Positions 15,001 to 23,983 of a DNA stretch of 39,315 nt are shown here, in pieces; within the stretch, counting starts at the first letter, position 1, and every line of letters begins with the position of its first letter. Below the pieces are notes generated by a model. The model ran no database searches, was not told the origin of the DNA, and saw only the letters and a program-made list of their open reading frames with translations. Source of the stretch: Armatimonadota bacterium (lineage in GTDB: Bacteria > Armatimonadota > UBA5829 > DTJY01); assembly GCA_025358205.1 (NCBI GenBank), contig JANYKG010000192.1:1-39315 (forward strand), read 5' to 3'. The position numbers were made by a program, and so were the translations under genes.

Positions 15001-16815
15001 ATGTTTGTGGTTTTGGGGTCCCTCTGTTTGGCTATTTCACGCGAAGCGCTTAAGGAAGAAATACGGCTGCGGATCAACGTCACCGACGTTGTATCCGAAT
15101 ACGTAGCGCTAAAGCCAGGCGGCAAGAGCCTGAAGGGCTGCTGTCCTTTTCACGCCGAAAAAACCCCTTCGTTCACCGTCAGCGAAGAGTTCCAGTCATG
15201 GCATTGCTTCGGCTGCGGCGAACACGGCGACATCTTCTCTTTCCTCATGAAGATCGAGAACCTCACGTTCCCAGAGGCCCTCGAACGTTTGGCCAAGCGC
15301 GCCGGGCTGGAGGTGGAGAAGTATGAAGGCGGTCAGCAGATCAGCCGCAAGGACACGCTGGCTCATCTGAACAGCCTGGCTGCGGCGTACTACTCGGGGC
15401 TGCTACGGCGGTCCACCATGGCCGGGGAATACCTGAAGAGCAGGGGACTGGCGGATGAGACCGTGGAGCAGTTTCGGCTGGGCTACTCGGCGCCCGCGTG
15501 GGACGGGCTAGTTCGTCACCTGACGGAGAGGCGCGAGAGTCTGGATGCGGCTGCCGAAGCGGGCCTGCTGATCAAGAAGGACCAGGGCGGGTATTACGAC
15601 CGGTTCAGGAACCGTATCGTCTTTCCCATCGTAGACGTACAGGAGCGCATCATCGGATTCGGTGGGCGGGCGATGGGCGACGATCAGCCGAAGTACCTGA
15701 ACTCGCCGGAGACGCCGCTCTTCAGCAAGACGCGCTCGCTTTATGGACTGAACACGGCGAGGAAGAGCATAGCGGAGGGTGATCGCGCTATAGTGGTTGA
15801 AGGCTACATGGACGTGATCTCGGTTCATCAAGCCGGGTTCACAAACTGCGTCGCCACGCTGGGCACGGCGCTGACGCCTGAGCATATCACCATTTTGTCC
15901 CGATACACTCGGAAGGTGATACTCGCGTATGACGCCGATTCCGCAGGCATGAGCGCAGCGCTCAAGGGTGCGGCGATGTTTGACGATGCGGACTGTGATG
16001 TGCGCGTGGTGCGGTTCCCCGGCGGAGATGACCCGGATAGCGTGCTGCGGGCGGGCAGGGTAGCGGAGTTCGGCGCGGCGATTGATAATGCGCTTCCGAT
16101 AGTGGATTACAGGCTTGCGGTGCTGATGGATCGGCACGATCTCACGACACCGGTGGGGCGAACGGCCATGCTGAAGGAAGCAGTGCGCATGTTGGCCGAT
16201 CTGCGCACCGGCATGGAGCGGGAAGTTTACATAACGCAGTTGGCGAGGTATCACCCGAATTTTCAGTCGGGTACCACGCGCGCTGAAGAGATAATTCGAA
16301 ATGATATTGATCAGCTTGCGAGGCGGCATCACGGCAGCAATACGGCGGTCGGGATAGTCGGCTCCATCAGCGGCCAGGTAAAGGCGGAGCGCGCGGTACT
16401 CAGAGTGATACTGAGAAATGAAGACGGATCGGTGTTTCTGCTCGAATCACTTGGGCCTGAGGACTTCACCACCGAACTGACCAGGGCAGCCGCAAATGCG
16501 GTGTATGAGATGTTTGAACGCAAGCGGGGAATAAACCTAGCGGAACTAGTGGAGTCAGTCGAAACAAGTTTGGGAGCTTTTCTTAGTGAAATCGCCATGA
16601 GAGAGTCTTCCGAGCCGGTAAATGAAATTGTTTTGCAGGATTATGTGCATAGGATAAAGAACTCAAGAGTGAAACAAATGCGCACATCGAGCGTCCTGTC
16701 GCAGCATATGAGCGAAGGTACTATTAACCCGGAAAGTTGGGCGCGTACAGGCAACGCGGAGGAATACGAAGAGTTCTTGAAGAAGTCTGGAAGGAAACCC
16801 GGAGAACAAACGTGA
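15001..16815 (+). CDS. dnaG: DNA primase DnaG
   Basis: The 604-aa protein is a bacterial primase. The N-terminal zinc-binding domain has [11 protein letters not shown] and CFGCGEHGD (ligands Cys48, His51, Cys69, Cys72), followed by the primase core and a TOPRIM domain with Glu267 in VEGYMD and Asp311/Asp313 in DADSAG. The C-terminal helicase-binding domain is less conserved. It makes RNA primers at the replication fork together with DnaB. The annotated ATG at 15001 has no ribosome site; the TTG at 15028, which begins [11 protein letters not shown] and is preceded by GGGG, aligns better with other primases and may be the true start. Its stop overlaps the rpoD start (GTGA), the compact dnaG-rpoD arrangement found in many bacteria. 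Confidence 0.95.
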   Translation: MFVVLGSLCLAISREALKEEIRLRINVTDVVSEYVALKPGGKSLKGCCPFHAEKTPSFTVSEEFQSWHCFGCGEHGDIFSFLMKIENLTFPEALERLAKRAGLEVEKYEGGQQISRKDTLAHLNSLAAAYYSGLLRRSTMAGEYLKSRGLADETVEQFRLGYSAPAWDGLVRHLTERRESLDAAAEAGLLIKKDQGGYYDRFRNRIVFPIVDVQERIIGFGGRAMGDDQPKYLNSPETPLFSKTRSLYGLNTARKSIAEGDRAIVVEGYMDVISVHQAGFTNCVATLGTALTPEHITILSRYTRKVILAYDADSAGMSAALKGAAMFDDADCDVRVVRFPGGDDPDSVLRAGRVAEFGAAIDNALPIVDYRLAVLMDRHDLTTPVGRTAMLKEAVRMLADLRTGMEREVYITQLARYHPNFQSGTTRAEEIIRNDIDQLARRHHGSNTAVGIVGSISGQVKAERAVLRVILRNEDGSVFLLESLGPEDFTTELTRAAANAVYEMFERKRGINLAELVESVETSLGAFLSEIAMRESSEPVNEIVLQDYVHRIKNSRVKQMRTSSVLSQHMSEGTINPESWARTGNAEEYEEFLKKSGRKPGEQT

Positions 16816-17939
16816 CCGTGGAAGAAGTTAAAGATCACATCGAAGTACGCAAGTTGCTCGAAGAGGGCAAGCGAAAAGGCGTACTTACATACGACGAGAT
16901 AAATGACGCACTGAGTCAGCAAGAGGACCTTGATGCCGAGCGTATCGAGGAAGTTCTTCAGACCATTGCGGACGAAGGAATTCGCGTGGTCGGCAAGGCA
17001 AAAGACGGCGAATTGCTGGATGTAGTTCCCACCGTTGAGGATGATGAAATCGTTGCGGAGGCCGATGCCCCGGACGAGGAAATCGCCGCGATGGAGGGCC
17101 TGCCGATTGACGACTCGGTCAGAATGTGGCTGAGAGAGATCGGCAAAACCCCGCTCCTCACCATGAAGCAGGAGATCGAGCTCGCCAAGAGTATCGCGGA
17201 AGGTCGTCCCAATGCGGACGAGGCCAAGAGCAACCTGATTCAGGCGAACCTGCGGCTGGTGGTCAGCATTGCCAAGCGGTACAGCGGACGCGGCATGTCG
17301 TTCCCTGATCTGATTCAGGAAGGCAACATGGGCCTGATCCGCGCGGTAGAGAAGTTCGACTACAAGAAGGGCTACAAGTTCAGCACATATGCCACGTGGT
17401 GGATACGCCAGGCCATAACCCGAGCCATAGCCGACCAGGGGCGCACCATACGCATACCGGTTCACATGGTGGAGACCATCAACCAGTTGATAAAGACCCA
17501 GAGCCACCTGCTGCAGGAACTGGGACGCGAGCCGACGCTGGATGAGCTGGCGAGGGAGATGTGCCTGCCGGTGGAGCGCGTGAGCGAGATTAAGCGCATC
17601 GCACCGGAGCCGCTTTCGCTGGAGACGCCCATCGGCGAGGAGGAAGACAGCCACCTTGCGGACTTCATCCAGGACCAGGAGTCGGTGTCGCCGGACGATG
17701 CGGCATCTCAGCAGTTGCTTCGTGAGCGCATCGTGGAGGTTCTCTCCGAGCTGAGCAACCGCGAGCGAGACGTTCTGCGCATGCGGTTCGGCTTGGATGA
17801 CGGCTATCCTCGCACGCTTGAAGAGGTGGGCCGCCACTTCGCGGTTACTCGTGAGCGTATCAGGCAGATCGAGGCGAAGGCGATCAAGAAGCTGCGCCAC
17901 GCCAAACGCCGCAAGAAGCTCGAAGAATACCTGATCTAG
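16812..17939 (+). CDS. rpoD: Primary RNA polymerase sigma factor RpoD
   Basis: From the GTG at 16812, whose last bases overlap the dnaG TGA, the product is 375 aa. It has a short region 1.1 (residues 1-60), an acidic linker, region 1.2 ([17 protein letters not shown]), region 2 with [15 protein letters not shown] near residue 187 that melts the -10 box, region 3, and region 4 whose helix-turn-helix ([18 protein letters not shown], near 334-352) reads the -35 box. This is a housekeeping sigma factor, shorter than the proteobacterial type because the non-conserved insert is missing. An upstream in-frame ATG at 16737 would extend it into dnaG and gives unconserved sequence. A hairpin terminator follows. 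Confidence 0.95.
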   Translation: MTVEEVKDHIEVRKLLEEGKRKGVLTYDEINDALSQQEDLDAERIEEVLQTIADEGIRVVGKAKDGELLDVVPTVEDDEIVAEADAPDEEIAAMEGLPIDDSVRMWLREIGKTPLLTMKQEIELAKSIAEGRPNADEAKSNLIQANLRLVVSIAKRYSGRGMSFPDLIQEGNMGLIRAVEKFDYKKGYKFSTYATWWIRQAITRAIADQGRTIRIPVHMVETINQLIKTQSHLLQELGREPTLDELAREMCLPVERVSEIKRIAPEPLSLETPIGEEEDSHLADFIQDQESVSPDDAASQQLLRERIVEVLSELSNRERDVLRMRFGLDDGYPRTLEEVGRHFAVTRERIRQIEAKAIKKLRHAKRRKKLEEYLI

Positions 17940-17946
17940 TAGGAGG

Positions 17947-17977
17947 CGCGAGTCTGGCTTAGTACAGTCTCGCGTTT
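17947..17977 (+). terminator. Terminator after rpoD
   Basis: CGCGAGTCTG pairs with CAGTCTCGCG with one mismatch, around an 8-base loop, and is followed by TTT. Confidence 0.7.
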
Positions 17978-18037
17978 CTCTGCGTTGGTTCGCATTCTCA
18001 CCTGTCCAGCCGGTTGGGTCCGCAAGGAGATACTGAA

Positions 18038-18361
18038 GTGCCAGACAAATTCCTGCTATCGCGATTAGTCCGCACCGCCGCCTCCGAGGTCTACGTGATC
18101 TGGGAAGGCGAGACCCGTGTCGGCCAACTGCATCTCCACTTTGCGCACTACACCATCCATGTCACGATCATGCTTGAGGTGGACATCTCGCTTACAGACG
18201 AAGAGGAACTGGTCGCGCAGATAGACGAGGATATCGTGTCCTCCTACCTGCCCAGCTTCGACCGCGAGGAGATGCTGGTGACGATCTTCCGAGGCGAGGA
18301 GATCAGCGCATTCAGCTATTCGCCCGCCGACCTCGAGGAGATGGAAGACGGCGACGAGTGA
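18038..18361 (+). CDS. Small acidic protein, function unknown
   Basis: I do not recognise this 107-aa protein. The GTG at 18038 is chosen because AAGGAG stands 8 bases upstream; the open frame extends further up but without such a site. The sequence alternates strands and helices (VYVIWEGETRVGQLHLHF, TIHVTIMLEVDI, LVAQIDEDIVSSYLP) and ends in a strongly acidic tail. There is no signal peptide or membrane segment, so it is probably a small cytoplasmic domain. It follows rpoD after a terminator and is likely transcribed on its own or by read-through. Codon use looks like its neighbours, which supports a real gene. Confidence 0.7.
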   Translation: MPDKFLLSRLVRTAASEVYVIWEGETRVGQLHLHFAHYTIHVTIMLEVDISLTDEEELVAQIDEDIVSSYLPSFDREEMLVTIFRGEEISAFSYSPADLEEMEDGDE

Positions 18362-18380
18362 TCCGTTCCGGAGCCTCCTA

Positions 18381-18411
18381 GCCATAGACCATTTGACCAT
18401 CTGACCATTTC
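18381..18411. repeat. Period-8 repeat between convergent genes
   Basis: Three units based on GACCATTT/GACCATCT follow GCCATA. The tract lies between the small acidic gene and cstA, whose ends converge. The same unit recurs at 33893-33912 and, in reverse complement, resembles ATGGTCAC at 10582. Confidence 0.85.
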
Positions 18412-18419
18412 CTGTTCCC

Positions 18420-20360
18420 CTAGTCGCTCACGTCTATCCCCTCGGCCAGCGCCATCAGATCACCCTCAGGTTCGTGCTCGTCGGACGATCTCTTCGGACG
18501 CACCCAGTCCAGTACGCACGTCACGATGATAACCACCGCCAGCAGCATCATGATACTCGTCAGCACCGCGTTCACCCGGCTGTTCACGATCGCCCCGTGG
18601 ATGAACCCCAGCGGTTCCTTGCCCTCCGCAAACCCCGGCAGCTTGTTCGCGGTCTCCAGCAGCTTCACCGCGCTCGGACTGCTCGCCAGTGTCGCCGCCA
18701 GCGTGCTCGCGTTCCCCAGCATCTTCTGCACAAACAAGTAGCCCGCAGTGAAGATCGTCACCGACAGCGCCGTGAATGGCAGGAACGTGGTCAGCGCGTA
18801 CACCCGCTTGGCCGACCGCTTGAGGATGAAGCTTGTCCCTATCGCCAGCGCGATCACCGCCAGTAGTTGGTTAGCAATGCCGAACATCGGCCAGATCGTC
18901 TGAATGGACCCCGCCTTCAGCAGGTAGTACCAGGCGTAGGAGACCATGAAGCTGGTGATAATCACTCCCGGCAGGTACGTCCCGCTGGAGAGCTTCTTGG
19001 AGACCGGTCGCAGCATCTCCTGAAGGATGAACCGCGCCACCCGCGTGCCGGTGTCAATGGTCGTGAGGATGAAGAGCGCTTCGAACATGATCGCGAAATG
19101 GTACCAGTAGGCCATCAGGTTTTTCATGCCGGGGATGCCGCTGAAGATGCGCGCCATGCCGACCGCCAGTGTCACAGCGCCGCCCGTTCGCCCGGCCAGT
19201 GTCTGCTCGCCGACCATCTTTGTCAGCATCGGCAGGTCCGTCACGTTCGTGCTGAACACGGTGCCGAGCTTGGCGTTGATGGCGAAGTAGTCGTTCGGGT
19301 GCAGGCTGCACGCGGCGATCAGTGCGAGCATGCTGACGAATCCTTCAACCAGCATCGCGCCGTAACCGATCGGCTTGATGTCCATCTCGTTGCTGATCAT
19401 CTTGGGCGTGGTGCCGGAGCCTATCAGCGTATGGAACCCGGAAATCGCACCGCATGCGATGGTGATCATCACGTAGGGCCACACCGGGCCGGGGATGATC
19501 GGTCCGCCGCCGCTGATGAACTTGGTGGTCGCGGGCATCAGCAGGTCGGGGTGGACGAACACGATCCCGACGGCCAGCAGCGCCACCGTGCCCAGCTTCA
19601 TGTAGGTGGATAGGTAGTCGCGCGGGCAGAGGAGCATCCACACCGGGAGCACGGCCGCGATGAACCCGTAGAGTGGGAGCGCCGTCTTCAGCGCGTCCGG
19701 GCTGAGCGTCAGGTATTTCGCGAAGGCACTGTGCGAGATCGGGTTGCCGAACAGCACTGCCGCGATCAGCAGCGCCACGCCGACCACGGTCGTCTCACCC
19801 ACTCGCCCAGGCCTGATCTTATAGAGCCACAAGCCCATCAGCAGCGCGATTGGTATGCTGCATGCAATGGTGAACACGCCCCACGCGCTCTCCTGCAGGG
19901 CGTTGACCACCGCAACCGCCAGTCCCGCCAGCGCCACGATGATGATGAACAGCACCGCGAAGGCCGTACACCACCCGGCAACCGGCCCCAGGTACCGGTG
20001 CGCGATTTTGGAGATGGATTCGCCCTCGTTCCTGACCGAGGCGTATAGAATGATGAAGTCTTGAACCGCTCCGGCGAAGACCGAGCCGACCAGTATCCAC
20101 ACCGCGCCCGGCAGGTATCCGTACTGCGCCGCCAGCACCGGACCTATCAACGGACCCGCGCCCGCGATGGCCGCGAAGTGATGGCCGAACAGCACGTACT
20201 TGTTGGTGGGGTGATAGTCCTTGCCGTCACGGTGTTCGAATGCAGGGGTGCGCCTCTTGGGGTCGAGCACGGCGACCTTGGCCGCCATGAACGCGCCGTA
20301 GTAGCGGTAGGCCAGCGCGAGAACGCACAGCGAAATCGTAAGAAGTGTAAGAGAATTCAT
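18420..20360 (-). CDS. cstA: Carbon starvation protein CstA family transporter
   Basis: This 646-aa protein has about 16 hydrophobic helices and the conserved CstA start: a first helix, then GKDYHPTNKYVLFGHHFAAIAGAGPLIGPVLAAQYGYLPGAVW in segments near residues 46-90. CstA-type proteins import pyruvate or small peptides when preferred carbon runs short. The ATG at 20360 follows AGGTGGG. It is a single gene between two convergent/divergent neighbours, with a repeat at its 3' end. Nothing in the sequence separates the peptide from the pyruvate function; the related BtsT/CstA group covers both. The length is normal for the shorter family members. Confidence 0.93.
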   Translation of the reverse strand: MNSLTLLTISLCVLALAYRYYGAFMAAKVAVLDPKRRTPAFEHRDGKDYHPTNKYVLFGHHFAAIAGAGPLIGPVLAAQYGYLPGAVWILVGSVFAGAVQDFIILYASVRNEGESISKIAHRYLGPVAGWCTAFAVLFIIIVALAGLAVAVVNALQESAWGVFTIACSIPIALLMGLWLYKIRPGRVGETTVVGVALLIAAVLFGNPISHSAFAKYLTLSPDALKTALPLYGFIAAVLPVWMLLCPRDYLSTYMKLGTVALLAVGIVFVHPDLLMPATTKFISGGGPIIPGPVWPYVMITIACGAISGFHTLIGSGTTPKMISNEMDIKPIGYGAMLVEGFVSMLALIAACSLHPNDYFAINAKLGTVFSTNVTDLPMLTKMVGEQTLAGRTGGAVTLAVGMARIFSGIPGMKNLMAYWYHFAIMFEALFILTTIDTGTRVARFILQEMLRPVSKKLSSGTYLPGVIITSFMVSYAWYYLLKAGSIQTIWPMFGIANQLLAVIALAIGTSFILKRSAKRVYALTTFLPFTALSVTIFTAGYLFVQKMLGNASTLAATLASSPSAVKLLETANKLPGFAEGKEPLGFIHGAIVNSRVNAVLTSIMMLLAVVIIVTCVLDWVRPKRSSDEHEPEGDLMALAEGIDVSD

Positions 20361-20433
20361 AATCCCACCTGTGGCTTCATCGGTAGTCTGACAAAGATAT
20401 TATGCTCGTGTTGTGCGGTTGTGTCAACCTTCT

Positions 20434-20545
20434 TATGGAGTGCGGTCGCAACCCGGGAGCGTGGGTGTCCTCACCCGCTTCTTTCCGCGAACGGGATCCC
20501 GCCGCGGCGGGCGCTCCCAACGAACGAAACGCCTCCGCAGTCAAC
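20434..20545. repeat. Structured GC-rich repeat element upstream of cstA
   Basis: The element starts TATGGAGTGCG, the same 11 bases as at 13410. GGGAGCG (20455-20461) pairs with CGCTCCC (20512-20518), enclosing GGGTG-TCCT-CACCC and the perfect palindrome CCCGCCGCGGCGGG (20498-20511), so nested hairpins are likely. It occupies most of the divergent gap between cstA and the small membrane protein gene. Confidence 0.7.
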
Positions 20546-20617
20546 AGAGGCGATCCAGCCCTCTCTCGCGAATATAGAAATGTCACTCATATCCATTCTG
20601 CACATAAGGAGATCGGG

Positions 20618-20971
20618 ATGACCGGCAGCACAAGAGCATCGAGAGCATATGCAGTAGTCCTCACGCTGACGGTGCTGAGCATAGTGCTCCTACCCATAGG
20701 CATATTCAACATTTGTAATCCATCGGAGTGCATCTGGGCCGGGTTCGATCTGGGTGCGAGTCGGCTTTTCCGCCTCGAAGTGTTCGGCGCTGAGTTGGCG
20801 GCGATGATATACTTCGCGCGGCGGCATATCGGCAACACATACGTGAATCTTGTGACAATCACAATCCTTGTCGTACTTATCGCAGCCGGTTTCGCCTTTG
20901 CCTGGGATAGCTGGCATGCGCATCTGGGCGGTCGCCACATCTGCACCGGCAGTCCCCCAGGTCTGCTATAA
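20618..20971 (+). CDS. Small membrane protein, function unknown
   Basis: A 117-aa protein starting at ATG 20618, 6 bases after AAGGAGATCGGG. Hydrophobic segments lie near residues 10-29 and 79-98, with a weaker one around 45-67, so it has two or three membrane helices. I recognise no family. A pair of cysteines in the first periplasmic loop (ICNPSEC) could form a disulfide. It ends in a TAA that lies inside the -10 box of the next gene, and the downstream neighbour is also a small membrane protein, so the pair may be functionally linked. Confidence 0.65.
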   Translation: MTGSTRASRAYAVVLTLTVLSIVLLPIGIFNICNPSECIWAGFDLGASRLFRLEVFGAELAAMIYFARRHIGNTYVNLVTITILVVLIAAGFAFAWDSWHAHLGGRHICTGSPPGLL

Positions 20972-20972
20972 T
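20964..20972 (+). promoter_or_regulatory. Extended -10 promoter
   Basis: TGCTATAAT is a perfect extended -10 element (TGn-TATAAT). No -35 match is seen 17 bases upstream, as expected for this promoter type. Transcription would begin near 20979, ahead of the AAGGAG and TTG start of the next gene. Confidence 0.65.
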
Positions 20973-21005
20973 ACCTGTGAGGTGTTTTTCAGCAAGGAGC
21001 CAGAA

Positions 21006-21566
21006 TTGCGCATACGTATTCGCAATATCATACTCACTCTTCTTGTGATCGCAGTCATTGTGATGCTCGCCCAGGTGTTTCGTCCGGCGCCGGTGGTTGT
21101 GATTGGAATGAAGACCACTCTGCCGGATGGTGATGTGCTTGCATACGGGTGGACATCCGAATATGTGTACGGACTGATACGAGGTGGATACGCCGAGTAC
21201 TATTCCTTTCTGGATTGGCAGCATGACAGTAAGACCGAGCGATGCAATGTCTTGCTTGACGACCATCCTCTCTACACGCGAACAGGCGCTATCGAACTGC
21301 GTGCGACCCCTGACCGAAAACGAACATGGCTTGTGGACACCGAGCATAACCAAGTACTTGCGAGCCTGGATAGAAACACCGGTGAGTTTCACTGCAGCCT
21401 GTCGCCGTCACGGTCGTCAGAAGGGAATCCGGACCAGCCGAATATCAAGATGGGCGAATACCCGGCTTGGGCAACACCGGGCGGTGGCAGAGTGTTGGCG
21501 CGCATGACCGGAGACGACTATCAGATGGTGACCCGTGACTACTGGCGTCGACGCGGAAGCCACTGA
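21006..21566 (+). CDS. Membrane-anchored protein, function unknown
   Basis: The start is taken as TTG 21006, 6 bases after AAGGAG at 20994-20999; the frame is open further upstream but only inside the preceding gene. The 186-aa product has a basic N-terminus (RIRIRN), one membrane helix near residues 8-25, and a soluble domain outside. The soluble part has short strand-like segments and ends with RDYWRRRGSH. I do not recognise the family. An extended -10 promoter directly upstream suggests its own transcript. It lies 33 bases before the endonuclease IV gene. Confidence 0.65.
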   Translation: MRIRIRNIILTLLVIAVIVMLAQVFRPAPVVVIGMKTTLPDGDVLAYGWTSEYVYGLIRGGYAEYYSFLDWQHDSKTERCNVLLDDHPLYTRTGAIELRATPDRKRTWLVDTEHNQVLASLDRNTGEFHCSLSPSRSSEGNPDQPNIKMGEYPAWATPGGGRVLARMTGDDYQMVTRDYWRRRGSH

Positions 21567-21599
21567 CGGATTCCGGAGTGTCAGTCTGAAAGGAAACAA

Positions 21600-22451
21600 A
21601 TGAAAATCGGTGCACATGTTTGGCGGGAGAAGAGCCTGGAGAACTCCGTGCGGATGTTCGCGGATGCGGGATGCGAGGCGATTCAGATATTCGCCGCGAA
21701 CCCGAACGCCTGGCGCTCGTCCGAGATCACGGAAGAGGCAGGCGACGCGTTTTGGTCGCTGACCGAGGAGCTTGGCATCAAGCCGGTCGTCATCCACACC
21801 CAGTACCTGCTGAACCTCGCCGCACCGGACGCGGAGATACTCAGCAAGTCACGCGCCGCGCTTGACGACAACATGCTGAGGGCCGCTCGCCTGGGCGCGG
21901 ATTTTGTGGTCACGCACATCGGTAGCCACAAGGGCACCGGGCTGGACGCGGGCATCGAACGCATATGCCAGAGCGTGGCCGAGACGCTTGACCGCGCGAA
22001 ACCGGGGACCATGCTGCTGCTGGAGAACTCGGCGGGCGGCGGCAACTCCGTCGGCTCCTGTTTCGAGGACATCGCGGCGATTCTCTCATGCCTCCCATCC
22101 TATTCCGACCGGCTTGGCGTCTGCCTGGACACGGCGCACCTCTACGGCGCGGGCTTCGACCTCTCGTCCGCTGAGGCAGTGGCCCAGACCTTCGACGAGT
22201 TCGACCGAATAGTCGGCTTCGACCGGCTGAAGCTGCTGCACCTCAACGACACGAACGTGGAGCTTGGCTCCAAGCGCGACCGGCACGCGAACATCGGCAC
22301 CGGCAGGATAGGGGAGGCGGGTTTCAGCGCGGTCGTCAACCACCCTGCGCTGCGGAACCTGGCAGGCATCATCGAGGTGCCGGTCAGCGGCATCGAGGAA
22401 GAGCGCAGGGACATGGACATCCTCAAACGCCTCGACGATTCACGAGCCTGA
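21600..22451 (+). CDS. nfo: Endonuclease IV (AP endonuclease)
   Basis: This 283-aa protein is a xylose-isomerase-like barrel with endonuclease IV marks: MKIGAHV at the start, VIHTQYLLNLAAP near residue 62, HIGSHKGTG near 108, LLENSAGGGNSVG near 141, CLDTAHLYGAG near 174, LHLNDTNVELGSKRDRHANIGTG near 217 and GIIEVPVS near 257. The histidines and acids in these motifs hold three zinc ions. The enzyme cuts DNA 5' to abasic sites and removes 3' blocking groups in base excision repair. The ATG has AAAGGA upstream. It precedes an MFS gene by about 100 bases on the same strand, although no functional link is evident. Confidence 0.93.
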   Translation: MKIGAHVWREKSLENSVRMFADAGCEAIQIFAANPNAWRSSEITEEAGDAFWSLTEELGIKPVVIHTQYLLNLAAPDAEILSKSRAALDDNMLRAARLGADFVVTHIGSHKGTGLDAGIERICQSVAETLDRAKPGTMLLLENSAGGGNSVGSCFEDIAAILSCLPSYSDRLGVCLDTAHLYGAGFDLSSAEAVAQTFDEFDRIVGFDRLKLLHLNDTNVELGSKRDRHANIGTGRIGEAGFSAVVNHPALRNLAGIIEVPVSGIEEERRDMDILKRLDDSRA

Positions 22452-22547
22452 CCCCACGAAAGAGGAAGCTCAGCCATTGGTGTGGAATACGCATGGTACA
22501 CGCGGCATGGGTGCCAAACGCTTTCTCACTACACGCAGGAAGGGCCG

Positions 22548-23957
22548 ATGACGACCAAAGACGAGAATCCTGAACTGATCGCCGAGGAATCCGAGTGCGT
22601 TGAGGCCATCATTGAAGAAGAGGCCCTCGAAGGCGTAGGCCCGATGCCGGACGTGGATATCCGCCACAACCTCAAGGCCATCGTCATGCTGGACGTCATC
22701 TGGGCGATGGGTTCCAAAGACATCCAGCTCGCCATGAAGCCGCTGCTGGTCTACCTGGGCGCATCCAACTTCCTGATCGGGGCCATCACACACCAGAAGT
22801 GGATGGCGCTTATCGGCATGTTCCTCACACCGTGGATCACGCGGAAATTTCCTCGGAAGAAGTGGTATCTGTTCCTCGTCAACGTGCCGTACATCGCCAC
22901 CATGGGAGTCCTCGGGTTCGTGATTCTGCAGTCGGCCCGGCTGGACCTGATGCACCACGTGTGGTCCATGAAGCTCAACCTGCCGTTTGGGCTGAATATC
23001 GACCTGACGCTGCCGTTCCTCCTGATGTTCGCAGGGGCAATGGCAATAGCACAGCAGTTTTTCGCGGGGTTCGTGGCGCTACCGCACAATGAGTACATAG
23101 CGGGCTGCATACCCACAAGCCACCGAGGTCGCTACACCGGGTACAGCATTTCTTTCGGCCTGATATTGGGGATTGGTTCGACAGCGCTGGGCGGTTGGAT
23201 AATCAAGCACATCCCCGCGCCCATGAGTTTCGGCTACCTGTTCGTCCTGGCATGGGGAATCTGGCAGTCCGGCTACCTGGCGGCGCTATTCGCACGCGAG
23301 ACTCCGACGCCGGTGGATAAGTCGCCTAGACCGTGGTCCAAGGCCATGCTCTCCGCCGCATGGAACGACAAGGGCTACCTGCGCGTGGTGATGCTGTTCT
23401 CCGTGCTTGGCATCTTCACTGTCGCCGGGGAGTTCATAGACGTTTACGCATTCAAGGGGCTGCACATCCCGCTGTACTACAAAGCCATCTTCATGCAGAT
23501 CGGCATTATCATCGGGATTCCCACCTACTACTTCGGCGGGAAGATTGTGGATCGGCTGGGGCCGAAGCGCATCGTCACATGGTGGTCGTTTGGGATCATG
23601 CTTTCGTATCTGCCCGTTATACTCATCCCTGTTCTCATTAAGCATCATATCGCCCCGATCTGGGGAATCTACGGTCACTTGGCCCTAGGCCAGCCGCTCC
23701 TTGCGCTGTGGACGATGGCGGATAGGGTGCTGCTGTACGGACTTCCCAAGCCTGAGAACCGAGCCGGGCACTATACGCTGCAGCTCATGATCGCCTACGC
23801 GACTTCATCCATCGGCGGCATGCTGATGGGGTACGTGCTGGATCGTGTGGAATACCTTACCGTCTTCACCGCCGTTCCTCTGTTGGCTTTGGTCTGCTAT
23901 CCTTTGACAAAATGGGCTGTCCGAGAGGTGGCCGACGACCCGAAAGCCTATCACTAG
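22548..23957 (+). CDS. MFS transporter
   Basis: From ATG 22548, preceded by AGGAAGG, the product is 469 aa with an acidic 45-residue cytoplasmic tail and about 12 membrane helices. The loop TSHRGRYTGYSISFGLILGIG near residue 188 is the charged loop typical of MFS proteins. It is followed after 26 bases by a secreted GH2 glycosidase, the same pairing as the first MFS gene with the GH5-like gene, so it probably takes up the released sugar. The specific substrate is not visible. An in-frame ATG at 22482 lacks a ribosome site. Confidence 0.85.
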   Translation: MTTKDENPELIAEESECVEAIIEEEALEGVGPMPDVDIRHNLKAIVMLDVIWAMGSKDIQLAMKPLLVYLGASNFLIGAITHQKWMALIGMFLTPWITRKFPRKKWYLFLVNVPYIATMGVLGFVILQSARLDLMHHVWSMKLNLPFGLNIDLTLPFLLMFAGAMAIAQQFFAGFVALPHNEYIAGCIPTSHRGRYTGYSISFGLILGIGSTALGGWIIKHIPAPMSFGYLFVLAWGIWQSGYLAALFARETPTPVDKSPRPWSKAMLSAAWNDKGYLRVVMLFSVLGIFTVAGEFIDVYAFKGLHIPLYYKAIFMQIGIIIGIPTYYFGGKIVDRLGPKRIVTWWSFGIMLSYLPVILIPVLIKHHIAPIWGIYGHLALGQPLLALWTMADRVLLYGLPKPENRAGHYTLQLMIAYATSSIGGMLMGYVLDRVEYLTVFTAVPLLALVCYPLTKWAVREVADDPKAYH

Positions 23958-23983
23958 CGCTGAGGGAGGAATACCGACCACGT

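Noticed and set aside
16641-17900. Long antisense frame opposite rpoD, and similar ones opposite the GH5-like (4119-5237) and GH2 (24890-26311) genes
   Set aside because: They mirror the codon pattern of the real genes; the sense products have clear families and the antisense ones are low-complexity.
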